NCBI RefSeq assembly: GCF_019956555.1
Contig: NZ_JAHBDQ010000072.1
Span: forward strand, 62,001-126,000
Length of the DNA: 64,000 nucleotides
Origin: Pseudomonas sp. A-RE-19
GTDB lineage: Bacteria > Pseudomonadota > Gammaproteobacteria > Pseudomonadales > Pseudomonadaceae
Direction of reading: 5' to 3'
Shown: piece by piece, positions 56,843 to 64,000 of the stretch
How the letters are laid out: the number at the start of each line of letters is the position of its first letter
Position numbering within the stretch: position 1 is the stretch's first letter
Position numbers and translations under genes: made by a program
Notes under the pieces: generated by a model
The model's input: the letters and a program-made list of their open reading frames with translations, nothing else
Database searches by the model: none
What the model was told of the DNA's origin: nothing

Positions 56843-56905
56843 CGAAGGCCCTCCGGAACGAGAGCCCGAGCATAGTTCAAAATAGATGACAGGCCGGATG
56901 AAACC

Positions 56906-56996
56906 TGTGGGAGCGAGCCTGCTCGCGATAGCGGTCTTTCAGTCGATATCCATAGTGAATGTCAGTCCGTCATCGCGAGCAGGCTCGCTCCCACAA
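56906..56996. repeat. REPIN, GCGAGCAGGCTCGC type
   Basis: Inverted pair with nearly the same spacer as the copy at 47834, between the CoA-transferase gene start and mgsA. Confidence 0.88.
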
Positions 56997-57038
56997 GGGA
57001 GTTGTGTCAGGAGGGTATCGAGCGTGATTCCGGGCGCT

Positions 57039-57503
57039 TCATCCACGCCCCAGCAGATAGGTCGCGTAATCCGGGATGCGATGTTCGTGAGCCTGATCCA
57101 TCAACGGGCTGCTGAGCAGGTAATCGGCGCTGCATTCGTTGCAGGCCACCGGGATGTTCCACACCGCCGCGACCCGCAGCAGCGCTTTGATGTCCGGGTC
57201 ATGGGGCTGCGGTTCGAACGGGTCCCAGAAGAACACCAGCATGTCGACCCGTTGCTCGGCGATTTGCGCACCGAGTTGCTGATCGCCGCCCAGCGGACCG
57301 CTGATCATGCTTTCCACCGGCAGGCCGAGGCGTTGTTGCAACAACAACCCTGTCGTGCCCGTGGCGACCAATTCATGTTGCGCGAGTTTGTCTTTCTGTC
57401 GTTCGGCCCAGTCCAGCAAAAATACTTTGCAGTGGTCATGGGCAACCAGGGCGATACGCTTGCGCGCTGCCAGGGTCTTTTGCGTAAAGCTGATACCGAT
57501 CAT
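57039..57503 (-). CDS. mgsA: Methylglyoxal synthase
   Basis: Converts dihydroxyacetone phosphate to methylglyoxal, an overflow bypass of lower glycolysis. 154 aa. ALVAHDHCK (phosphate site His), ATGTTG, the catalytic Asp D74 in GPLGGDQQ and FFWDPFEPQPHDPDI are all present. ATG with GGAGA upstream. Lies next to gapA, whose substrate pool it shares; a REPIN separates them. Confidence 0.95.
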   Translation of the reverse strand: MIGISFTQKTLAARKRIALVAHDHCKVFLLDWAERQKDKLAQHELVATGTTGLLLQQRLGLPVESMISGPLGGDQQLGAQIAEQRVDMLVFFWDPFEPQPHDPDIKALLRVAAVWNIPVACNECSADYLLSSPLMDQAHEHRIPDYATYLLGRG

Positions 57504-57562
57504 CGCTTGTTTCTCCAGACGAGAATGCGCCTGGGACGACGCATTTTTCGGCGTTTCACATA

Positions 57563-57664
57563 CCCGTAGGAGCTGCCGAAGGCTGCGATCTTTTGATCCT
57601 GGCGGTTGTGAGACCGGCAAAAATCAAGATCAAAAGATCGCAGCCTTCGGCAGCTCCTACAGGG
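57563..57664. repeat. REPIN, GATCGCAGCC type
   Basis: Inverted pair between gapA (stop side) and mgsA, with the GATC-rich spacer of this type. Confidence 0.87.
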
Positions 57665-57684
57665 AGCCGCGTCGATACAGCTGT

Positions 57685-58686
57685 TTACTCGGCGTTGCAG
57701 AGCGCCAGGCAGTTATCGAGCATGCGGTTGGAGAAGCCCCACTCGTTGTCGTACCAGGCCAGCACTTTGAGCAGCTTGCCGCTGGACTTGGTGTGGTTGG
57801 CGTCGAAGATCGACGACAGCGGGTTATGGTTGAAGTCGCTGGAAACCAGCGGCAGGGTGTTGTAGCCGAGAATCTTCGAGTGCTGGCTGGCCTCTTTGAG
57901 CAGCGCGTTGACTTCATCGGCCGATGCTTCACGCTTGAGCTGCACGGTCAGGTCCACCAGCGACACGTTGATCACCGGAACACGCACCGCCATGCCGGTC
58001 AGTTTGCCGGCCAGTTCCGGCAGCACCAGGCCCACCGCTTCAGCGGCGCCGGTCTTGCTCGGGATCATGTTCTGGGTGGCGGAACGGGCGCGGTACGGGT
58101 CGGTGTGGTAGACGTCGGTCAGGTTCTGGTCGTTGGTGTAGGCATGGATGGTGGTCATCAGACCGCTTTCGATGCCCAGCTCGCGATGCAGCACCTGGGC
58201 CACCGGGGCCAGGCAGTTGGTGGTGCACGAGGCGTTGGAAATGATCTGGTGCGATTGGCGCAGAATGTCGTGGTTAACCCCATAAACCACGGTGGCGTCG
58301 GCGCCTTTGGCCGGGGCCGAGATAATCACTTTGCGCGCGCCGGCCGTAATATGTGCGGCGGCTTTGGCACGGTCGGTGAACAGACCGGTGCATTCGAACA
58401 CGACGTCGACCTTCTCCGCGGCCCAGGGCAGTTCGGCCGGGTTGCGAATGGCGCTGACCGAAATACGGTCGCCGTTGACGGTCAGGCTTTCCTGATCGTG
58501 CTGGACATCGGCATCGAATGTGCCGTGAACGGTGTCGTACTTGAGCAGATGAGCATTCATAGAGCTGTCGCCCAGGTCGTTGATCGCTACGATCTGCAGA
58601 TCCTGACGATAACCTTGGGTATACAGTGCGCGTAGGACATTACGGCCGATACGGCCAAAACCATTGATTGCGATTCGAAGAGTCAT
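57685..58686 (-). CDS. gapA: Glyceraldehyde-3-phosphate dehydrogenase
   Basis: NAD-dependent GAPDH of 333 aa. Rossmann motif INGFGRIGRNVLRAL, catalytic C154 in SNASCTTNCLAP and H181. D37 in AINDLGD favours NAD over NADP. Divergent from edd across a 219-bp spacer with two HexR-type boxes, the known arrangement in pseudomonads, where GAP produced by the Entner-Doudoroff route is processed. Confidence 0.95.
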   Translation of the reverse strand: MTLRIAINGFGRIGRNVLRALYTQGYRQDLQIVAINDLGDSSMNAHLLKYDTVHGTFDADVQHDQESLTVNGDRISVSAIRNPAELPWAAEKVDVVFECTGLFTDRAKAAAHITAGARKVIISAPAKGADATVVYGVNHDILRQSHQIISNASCTTNCLAPVAQVLHRELGIESGLMTTIHAYTNDQNLTDVYHTDPYRARSATQNMIPSKTGAAEAVGLVLPELAGKLTGMAVRVPVINVSLVDLTVQLKREASADEVNALLKEASQHSKILGYNTLPLVSSDFNHNPLSSIFDANHTKSSGKLLKVLAWYDNEWGFSNRMLDNCLALCNAE

Positions 58687-58708
58687 TTACAGCGCCGCCG
58701 TCGATTTG

Positions 58709-58723
58709 TTGTTGGAATTACAA
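58709..58723. promoter_or_regulatory. HexR-type box near gapA
   Basis: TTGT-TGGAATT-ACAA fits the TTGT-N7/8-ACAA motif of HexR, the repressor released by 2-keto-3-deoxy-6-phosphogluconate. It is 22 bp from the gapA ATG. Confidence 0.7.
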
Positions 58724-58770
58724 GATTATTCGCAAAAAAATAGAAAACAAGCCTTTTTAGTGGCAATATT

Positions 58771-58785
58771 TTGTTTTATCTACAA
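58771..58785. promoter_or_regulatory. HexR-type box near edd
   Basis: TTGT-TTTATCT-ACAA, a second copy of the same motif 47 bp from the first, placed for control of edd-glk. Confidence 0.7.
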
Positions 58786-58905
58786 CGAGTGACCTGAATC
58801 AACTGGTCCGAATGATCAAGAAAACCGTCTGTCATCCCGATTACAGCGGTGCTCGATCAGCATAGACAATCAGGTCGCCACATCCGTTAGCCTGGAGTTC
58901 TACAC

Positions 58906-60732
58906 ATGCATCCCCGCGTCCTTGAGGTCACCGAACGGCTTATCGCCCGCAGCCGCACCACGCGTGAGGCTTACCTTGCATTGATCCGCGGCGCCGCCAG
59001 CGACGGCCCGATGCGCGGCAAGCTGCAATGCGCCAACTTCGCCCATGGCGTGGCCGGGTGTGGCAGCGACGACAAACACAGCCTGCGGATGATGAACTCC
59101 GCCAACATCGCAATTGTTTCGTCATATAACGACATGCTCTCGGCGCATCAGCCGTACGAAGTCTTTCCTGAACAGATCAAAAAAGCGTTGCGCGAAATCG
59201 GCTCCGTCGGCCAGTTCGCCGGTGGCACCCCCGCGATGTGCGATGGCGTGACCCAAGGCGAACCGGGCATGGAACTGAGCCTGCCAAGCCGCGAAGTGAT
59301 CGCGTTGTCCACTGCGGTAGCGCTTTCCCACAACATGTTCGACGGCGCGCTGATGCTCGGCATCTGCGACAAGATCGTGCCGGGCCTGATGATGGGCGCG
59401 TTGCGTTTCGGTCATCTGCCGACGATCTTCGTGCCGGGCGGGCCGATGGTTTCGGGCATCTCCAACAAGCAGAAAGCCGATGTGCGTCAGCGCTACGCCG
59501 AAGGCAAGGCGACGCGCGAAGAGCTGCTGGAATCGGAGATGAAGTCCTACCACAGCCCTGGCACCTGCACCTTCTACGGCACCGCCAACACCAACCAGTT
59601 GCTGATGGAAGTCATGGGCCTGCACTTGCCGGGCGCTTCTTTCGTCAACCCGAACACCCCGTTGCGCGATGCCCTGACCCGTGAAGCGGCGCACCAGGTC
59701 ACCCGCCTGACCAAGCAGAATGGCGACTTCATGCCGATCGGCGAAATCGTCGATGAGCGTTCGCTGGTCAACTCCATCGTGGCGCTGCACGCCACCGGCG
59801 GTTCGACCAACCACACCTTGCACATGCCGGCGATTGCCATGGCGGCGGGTATTCAATTGACGTGGCAGGACATGGCCGACCTCTCCGAGGTGGTGCCAAC
59901 CCTGAGCCACGTGTACCCGAACGGCAAAGCCGACATCAACCACTTCCAGGCGGCGGGCGGCATGTCGTTCCTGATCCGCGAACTGCTGGAAGCCGGCCTG
60001 CTACACGAAAACGTCAACACCGTGCTCGGCCACGGCCTGAGCCGCTACACCCAAGAGCCGTTCCTCGATAACGGCGAGCTGGTCTGGCGCGAAGGCCCGA
60101 TCGAAAGCCTCGACGAAAACATCCTGCGTCCGGTCGCTCGCGCGTTCTCGGCAGAGGGCGGCTTGCGCGTGATGGAAGGCAACCTCGGCCGTGGCGTGAT
60201 GAAGGTTTCGGCGGTCGCGCTGGAAAACCAGGTCGTCGAAGCACCGGCGATGGTGTTCCAGGATCAACAGGACCTGGCTGATGCGTTCAAGGCCGGTCTG
60301 CTGGAGAAGGATTTTGTTGCGGTGATGCGCTTCCAGGGCCCGCGCTCCAATGGCATGCCGGAGCTACACAAGATGACGCCGTTCCTCGGCGTGCTGCAGG
60401 ATCGCGGTTTCAAAGTCGCGTTGGTGACTGACGGACGCATGTCCGGCGCCTCGGGGAAAATCCCGGCGGCGATCCACGTCAGCCCCGAAGCTTATGTGGG
60501 CGGCGCTTTGGCGCGAGTGCAAGAGGGCGATATCATCCGCGTCGATGGCGTCAAAGGCACCCTGGAGCTTAAGGTGGACGCCGAAGAATTCGCAGCGCGC
60601 GAACCTGCCAAGGGCCTGTTGGGCAACAACATTGGCAGCGGTCGCGAACTGTTTGGTTTCATGCGCATGGCCTTCAGCTCCGCAGAGCAAGGCGCCAGCG
60701 CCTTTACTTCTGCCCTGGAGACGCTTAATTGA
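58906..60732 (+). CDS. edd: 6-phosphogluconate dehydratase
   Basis: First enzyme of the Entner-Doudoroff branch, forming KDPG. 608 aa, IlvD/EDD family with an iron-sulfur cluster: FAGGTPAMCDGVTQGEPGME (in part), LGICDKIVPGL, SPGTCTFYGTANTNQL and TDGRMSGASGKIPAAIHVSP (in part). ATG with TGGAG upstream. Ends inside the TTG start of glk. Confidence 0.97.
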   Translation: MHPRVLEVTERLIARSRTTREAYLALIRGAASDGPMRGKLQCANFAHGVAGCGSDDKHSLRMMNSANIAIVSSYNDMLSAHQPYEVFPEQIKKALREIGSVGQFAGGTPAMCDGVTQGEPGMELSLPSREVIALSTAVALSHNMFDGALMLGICDKIVPGLMMGALRFGHLPTIFVPGGPMVSGISNKQKADVRQRYAEGKATREELLESEMKSYHSPGTCTFYGTANTNQLLMEVMGLHLPGASFVNPNTPLRDALTREAAHQVTRLTKQNGDFMPIGEIVDERSLVNSIVALHATGGSTNHTLHMPAIAMAAGIQLTWQDMADLSEVVPTLSHVYPNGKADINHFQAAGGMSFLIRELLEAGLLHENVNTVLGHGLSRYTQEPFLDNGELVWREGPIESLDENILRPVARAFSAEGGLRVMEGNLGRGVMKVSAVALENQVVEAPAMVFQDQQDLADAFKAGLLEKDFVAVMRFQGPRSNGMPELHKMTPFLGVLQDRGFKVALVTDGRMSGASGKIPAAIHVSPEAYVGGALARVQEGDIIRVDGVKGTLELKVDAEEFAAREPAKGLLGNNIGSGRELFGFMRMAFSSAEQGASAFTSALETLN

Positions 60733-61679
60733 AACTGGCTCTGGTCGGTGACATCGGTGGTACCAACGCACGTTTCGCGTTGTGGAAAAACCAGCAGCTG
60801 GAATCGGTCCAGGTGCTGGCGACGGCAGACCACGCCAGCCCGGAGGAGGCGATTGCGCTCTACCTGAGCGGGCTCGGTCTGGCGCCGGGTTCGATCGGTT
60901 CGGTGTGCCTGTCGGTGGCGGGCCCTGTGAGCGGCGATGAATTCAAGTTCACCAACAATCACTGGCGACTCAGTCGCAAGGGCTTCTGCCAGGCCTTGCA
61001 GGTGGATCAACTGCTGTTGATCAACGATTTCTCGGCGATGGCCCTGGGCATGACCCGCTTGCAGCCGGGCGAGTTTCGGGTGGTCTGCGAAGGCACACCC
61101 GAGCCGTTGCGGCCGGCGGTGGTGATCGGCCCGGGCACTGGCCTGGGCGTGGGCACCTTGCTCGATCTGGGCGAGGGCCGTTTTGCCCCGCTGCCGGGGG
61201 AGGGCGGTCACGTCGATCTGCCGCTGAGCAGCCCGCGAGAAACCCAACTGTGGCAGCACATCTTCAATGAGATCGGCCATGTCAGTGCTGAAACGGCGTT
61301 GAGCGGCAGTGGTTTGCCGCGAGTCTACCGGGCGATCTGCGCGGTGGACGGGCACACGCCTGTGCTCGATACGCCTGAGGCGATCACGGCGGCCGGGCTC
61401 GCGGGCGATCCGATTGCCGTGGAAGTGCTCGAGCAGTTCTGTTGCTGGCTCGGGCGCGTGGCCGGCAACAATGTGCTGACCACGGGTGCGCGCGGCGGCG
61501 TGTACATCGTTGGCGGGGTGATTCCACGGTTTGCCGATTTCTTCATCGAAAGCGGTTTCGCCCGCTGCTTCGCCGACAAGGGCTGCATGAGTGACTACTT
61601 CAAAGGCATTCCGGTGTGGCTGGTGACAGCCCCATATTCCGGGTTGGTGGGCGCGGGGGTGGCGCTGGATCAGGCTTAG
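60729..61679 (+). CDS. glk: Glucokinase
   Basis: ATP-dependent glucose phosphorylation. 316 aa, ROK-unrelated bacterial Glk family: ALVGDIGGTNARFAL, INDFSAMALGM, GPGTGLGVGTL, LPGEGGHVDL and VYIVGGVIP. The start is a TTG overlapping the edd stop (TTGA) with GGAG upstream, so edd and glk are coupled. No other start fits the conserved N-terminus. Confidence 0.93.
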   Translation: MKLALVGDIGGTNARFALWKNQQLESVQVLATADHASPEEAIALYLSGLGLAPGSIGSVCLSVAGPVSGDEFKFTNNHWRLSRKGFCQALQVDQLLLINDFSAMALGMTRLQPGEFRVVCEGTPEPLRPAVVIGPGTGLGVGTLLDLGEGRFAPLPGEGGHVDLPLSSPRETQLWQHIFNEIGHVSAETALSGSGLPRVYRAICAVDGHTPVLDTPEAITAAGLAGDPIAVEVLEQFCCWLGRVAGNNVLTTGARGGVYIVGGVIPRFADFFIESGFARCFADKGCMSDYFKGIPVWLVTAPYSGLVGAGVALDQA

Positions 61680-61693
61680 ACCGAGTCGACTTC

Positions 61694-61756
61694 ATCGCGG
61701 GCAAGCCCGCTCCCTCAGGATCACCTGAATCCTTGTGGGAGCGGGCTTGCCCGCGA
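61694..61756. repeat. REPIN, GGGCTTGCCCGCGAT type
   Basis: Inverted pair ATCGCGGGCAAGCCCGCTCC / its inverse between glk and gltR, a likely break in the transcript. Confidence 0.86.
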
Positions 61757-61835
61757 TGGCGCCCGAACAGGCAACAAATTTCCAAGGTTCATCAGGCATA
61801 ATCCTCCCTAACACAAACAACAAGGACGCCTTCCC

Positions 61836-62567
61836 GTGAGCTCAGTCAACAAGTCGATTTTGTTGGTCGATGACGATCAAGAGATACGCGAGTTGCTGGA
61901 CACCTACCTGACCCGCGCCGGTTTCCAGGTCCGCACCACGCCCGATGGTGCAGGGTTTCGTCAGGCCATGAACGAGGCGCCGAGCGATCTGGTGATCCTC
62001 GACGTGATGCTGCCGGACGAAGACGGTTTCAGCCTCTGCCGCTGGATCCGCCAGCACCCGCGCCAGGCTCAAGTGCCGATCATCATGCTCACCGCCAGTT
62101 CCGACGAGGCCGACCGCGTCATCGGCCTGGAACTGGGCGCCGACGACTACCTCGGCAAACCCTTCAGTCCCCGTGAATTGCAGGCGCGCATCAAGGCCTT
62201 GTTGCGTCGTGCGCAGTTCGGTCATGAGCGTTCCGGCAGCGAAGTGCTGGCCTTCGATGATTGGCGGCTGGACATGGTCAGTCATCGGCTGTTCCACACC
62301 GATGGCGAGGAAGTGATTCTCTCCGGTGCCGATTTCGCGCTGCTGAAACTGTTCCTCGATCACCCTCAGGAAATCCTCGACCGCGACACCATCGGCAACG
62401 CCACCCGTGGCCGTGACCTGATGCCGCTCGATCGCATCGTCGACATGGCGGTCAGCCGTTTGCGTCAGCGCCTGCGCGACACTGAAAAACCGCCGCGGCT
62501 GATCCGTACCGTGCGTGGCAGTGGCTACCAACTGGCAGCCAATGTGGTTGCCGGCAATGGTCTCTGA
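61836..62567 (+). CDS. gltR: Response regulator GltR (OmpR family)
   Basis: 243 aa: receiver domain with D13/D14 pocket, phospho-acceptor D56 (VILDVMLP), T in MLTASS and K in LGKPFSP; winged-helix DNA-binding domain from about 140 with RTVRGSGYQLA. In P. aeruginosa GltR with GtrS controls glucose transport genes (oprB/glt) and relates to exotoxin. GTG start with AAGGA upstream. Overlaps gtrS by 11 bp. Confidence 0.92.
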   Translation: MSSVNKSILLVDDDQEIRELLDTYLTRAGFQVRTTPDGAGFRQAMNEAPSDLVILDVMLPDEDGFSLCRWIRQHPRQAQVPIIMLTASSDEADRVIGLELGADDYLGKPFSPRELQARIKALLRRAQFGHERSGSEVLAFDDWRLDMVSHRLFHTDGEEVILSGADFALLKLFLDHPQEILDRDTIGNATRGRDLMPLDRIVDMAVSRLRQRLRDTEKPPRLIRTVRGSGYQLAANVVAGNGL

Positions 62568-64000
62568 TTTTCTGCGCAAGTTCGCTGGGCGCGTGCCGGT
62601 GCCGCGCTCGCTGCTCGGGCGCATGTTGCTGCTGACCCTGTTGGCGGTGCTGTTCGCCCAGACGCTGTCGAGCGTGATCTGGGTCTCGCAACTGCGTGCC
62701 ACACAGCTCGAAGGCCTGGTCACCAGTGCCCGCAGCCTGGCCCATTCGATGACGGCCAGCGTCAGCTATTTCCGCTCGTTGCCGGTGGCGTTTCGACCGC
62801 TTGTGCTCGATCAATTGCGCAGCATGGGCGGCACCCGGTTTGTGGTGACCCTCAACGACAGACCCTTGGGCATGGAAGTGCTGCCGATCACCCCGCGCAA
62901 AGAAGCGGTGCTCAAAGCGGTGGACGAAGTACTGCGCCAGTCGCTGGGCCAGGACGCTGACATCTCGGTGACGTTCGTCAGCCCCGAAGACCTGCGGATT
63001 TTCAACGGCGGCTTGAAGCTCGATGAGTTGCCGCGTTCCTGGGCGCATTACGCGTTGACCCTGGAACCGGTGAACCCGCCAGTGCTGGTCACGCAAATTC
63101 AAATGGCGCCGGGCGAATGGCTGTACATCGCCTCCCTGTTGCCCGAGCCCTACACCAGTCTTGAAGAACAAGGCCTGCCGGCGCAGCAGGTCTGGTTCAT
63201 CGTGCTCACCAGCGGTTTCCTGCTGCTGTTCATCGGCCTGCTGGTGCACTGGCAGAGCCGACCGCTCAAGCGATTGGCGCGGGCGGCGCGGGACATGTCT
63301 CTGGGTGCCGAAGTCGAACCGGTGGCCGAGGGCGGTGGCAGTGAAGTGGTGGAGGTGGGCCGCGCCTTCAACGCCATGCGCGAGCGCATCAGCCGTTACC
63401 TGACCGAACGCAGTCAGTTGTTCAGCGCGATTTCCCATGACTTGCGCACGCCGATCACCCGGCTGCGCCTGCGGGTCGAATTGCTTGAAGACGAAAAGCT
63501 GCAAGCCAAGTTCGGTCGCGATCTGGATGAGTTGGAGCTGCTGGTCAAGGGCGCGCTGCAATGCGTGAAAGACACCGACATCCACGAAAACATCGAGCCG
63601 GTGGACCTCAATCATGTGCTCGACTGCCTGGTGGAACCGTATCTGGCGCCCAACGGTAATGGCCGCGTGACCCAGCAGGGGCGGGCGTTGGCGCCGTATC
63701 CCGGCAAGCCGTTGGCGCTCAAGCGGTGCATCGGCAACCTGATCGACAATGCCTTGAAGTATGGGCAGAACGCGCACCTGCACATCGATGACGACGAGAG
63801 CGCGTTTGTCCTGCATGTCGACGATGAAGGGCCGGGCGTGCCGGAGCAGCGGCTGGAGCAGGTGTTCGAGCCGCACTTTCGCTTGGCCGGGCAGCAACAG
63901 GGTTATGGCTTGGGGCTGGGGATCGCGCGCAATATTGCCCACAGCCATGGCGGCGAAGTCAGCCTGCAAAACCTGCGTGAAGGCGGGTTGCGGGTGACAC
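62557..64000 (+). CDS. gtrS: Sensor histidine kinase GtrS, 5' part
   Basis: Partner of GltR; runs off the right edge after 481 codons. Starts MVSDFLRKFAGRVPVPRS at an ATG inside the gltR end. TM1 about 23-45, periplasmic sensor about 46-200, TM2 about 213-235, HAMP to about 285, HisKA with H294 (SAISHDLRTPITRL), N box NLIDNALKYG and G box GYGLGLGIARN. In P. aeruginosa GtrS senses 2-ketogluconate and 6-phosphogluconate; here that is inferred. The last few residues of the ATPase domain are missing. Confidence 0.93.
   Translation, partial: MVSDFLRKFAGRVPVPRSLLGRMLLLTLLAVLFAQTLSSVIWVSQLRATQLEGLVTSARSLAHSMTASVSYFRSLPVAFRPLVLDQLRSMGGTRFVVTLNDRPLGMEVLPITPRKEAVLKAVDEVLRQSLGQDADISVTFVSPEDLRIFNGGLKLDELPRSWAHYALTLEPVNPPVLVTQIQMAPGEWLYIASLLPEPYTSLEEQGLPAQQVWFIVLTSGFLLLFIGLLVHWQSRPLKRLARAARDMSLGAEVEPVAEGGGSEVVEVGRAFNAMRERISRYLTERSQLFSAISHDLRTPITRLRLRVELLEDEKLQAKFGRDLDELELLVKGALQCVKDTDIHENIEPVDLNHVLDCLVEPYLAPNGNGRVTQQGRALAPYPGKPLALKRCIGNLIDNALKYGQNAHLHIDDDESAFVLHVDDEGPGVPEQRLEQVFEPHFRLAGQQQGYGLGLGIARNIAHSHGGEVSLQNLREGGLRVT

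Noticed and set aside
62452..63969. Long minus-strand frame at the right end
   Set aside because: Lies opposite gtrS, whose kinase motifs are unmistakable on the plus strand.

Overview
This window looks like the chromosome of a Pseudomonas of the P. fluorescens group. The evidence is the recognisable Pseudomonas gene orders (dciA/secA-argJ, ruvCAB-ybgC-tolQRAB-pal-cpoB, arcDABC, gapA/edd-glk-gltR-gtrS, the gcsR-linked glycine-cleavage operon), an MvaT-type nucleoid protein, an OprD-family porin, a PctA-like amino-acid chemoreceptor, high GC content and frequent GTG starts. About fifteen paired REP (REPIN) elements of the types usual in this group lie between genes. I saw no phage, plasmid, transposase, CRISPR or toxin/defence locus. 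It is mostly core genome.

Layout. 1-6 kb: 3' part of sbcB, mvaT, purU, then a minus-strand three-gene envelope module (GT4 glycosyltransferase, DUF2334 deacetylase, flippase-like membrane protein). 6-20 kb: PctA-like chemoreceptor, HerA-like ATPase, dciA divergent from secA, argJ, a glutathione transferase coupled to a Nudix/ThiE-like fusion, and a minus-strand group with panE-like reductase, sensor kinase and PduO-type cobalamin adenosyltransferase. 20-26 kb: yajQ, mscS-type channel, OprD porin, HIT protein, slyX, and a membrane protein carrying a cold-shock domain. 26-40 kb: a ribbon-helix-helix protein, FmdB-like protein, aspS, yebC, ruvCAB, the complete tol-pal cluster, queE, queC, tRNA-Lys and nadA. 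40-49.5 kb: RDD protein, CspA-like protein, and gcvH-gcvP-sdaA-gcvT followed upstream by gcsR. 49.5-55 kb: arcDABC plus a DUF5064 gene. 55-64 kb: CoA-transferase, mgsA, gapA divergent from edd-glk, gltR and the truncated gtrS.

Regulatory sites carry most of the new information. The gcv operon has a good sigma-54 promoter with three upstream dyads fitting the GcsR type. arcD has an FNR/ANR-like dyad centred about 41.5 bp before the inferred start. The gapA/edd spacer holds two TTGT-N7-ACAA boxes of the HexR type. Together these tie the right-hand third to glycine catabolism, anaerobic arginine fermentation and Entner-Doudoroff sugar catabolism.

No clearly new multi-gene system was found. The best candidates for unexplored biology are the envelope module at 2971-5844, the membrane-anchored cold-shock protein at 24712-25314, the kinase/adenosyltransferase pair at 16449-19078 and the DUF5064 gene in the arc operon. 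All identifications come from reading motifs, lengths and gene order; no database search was run.
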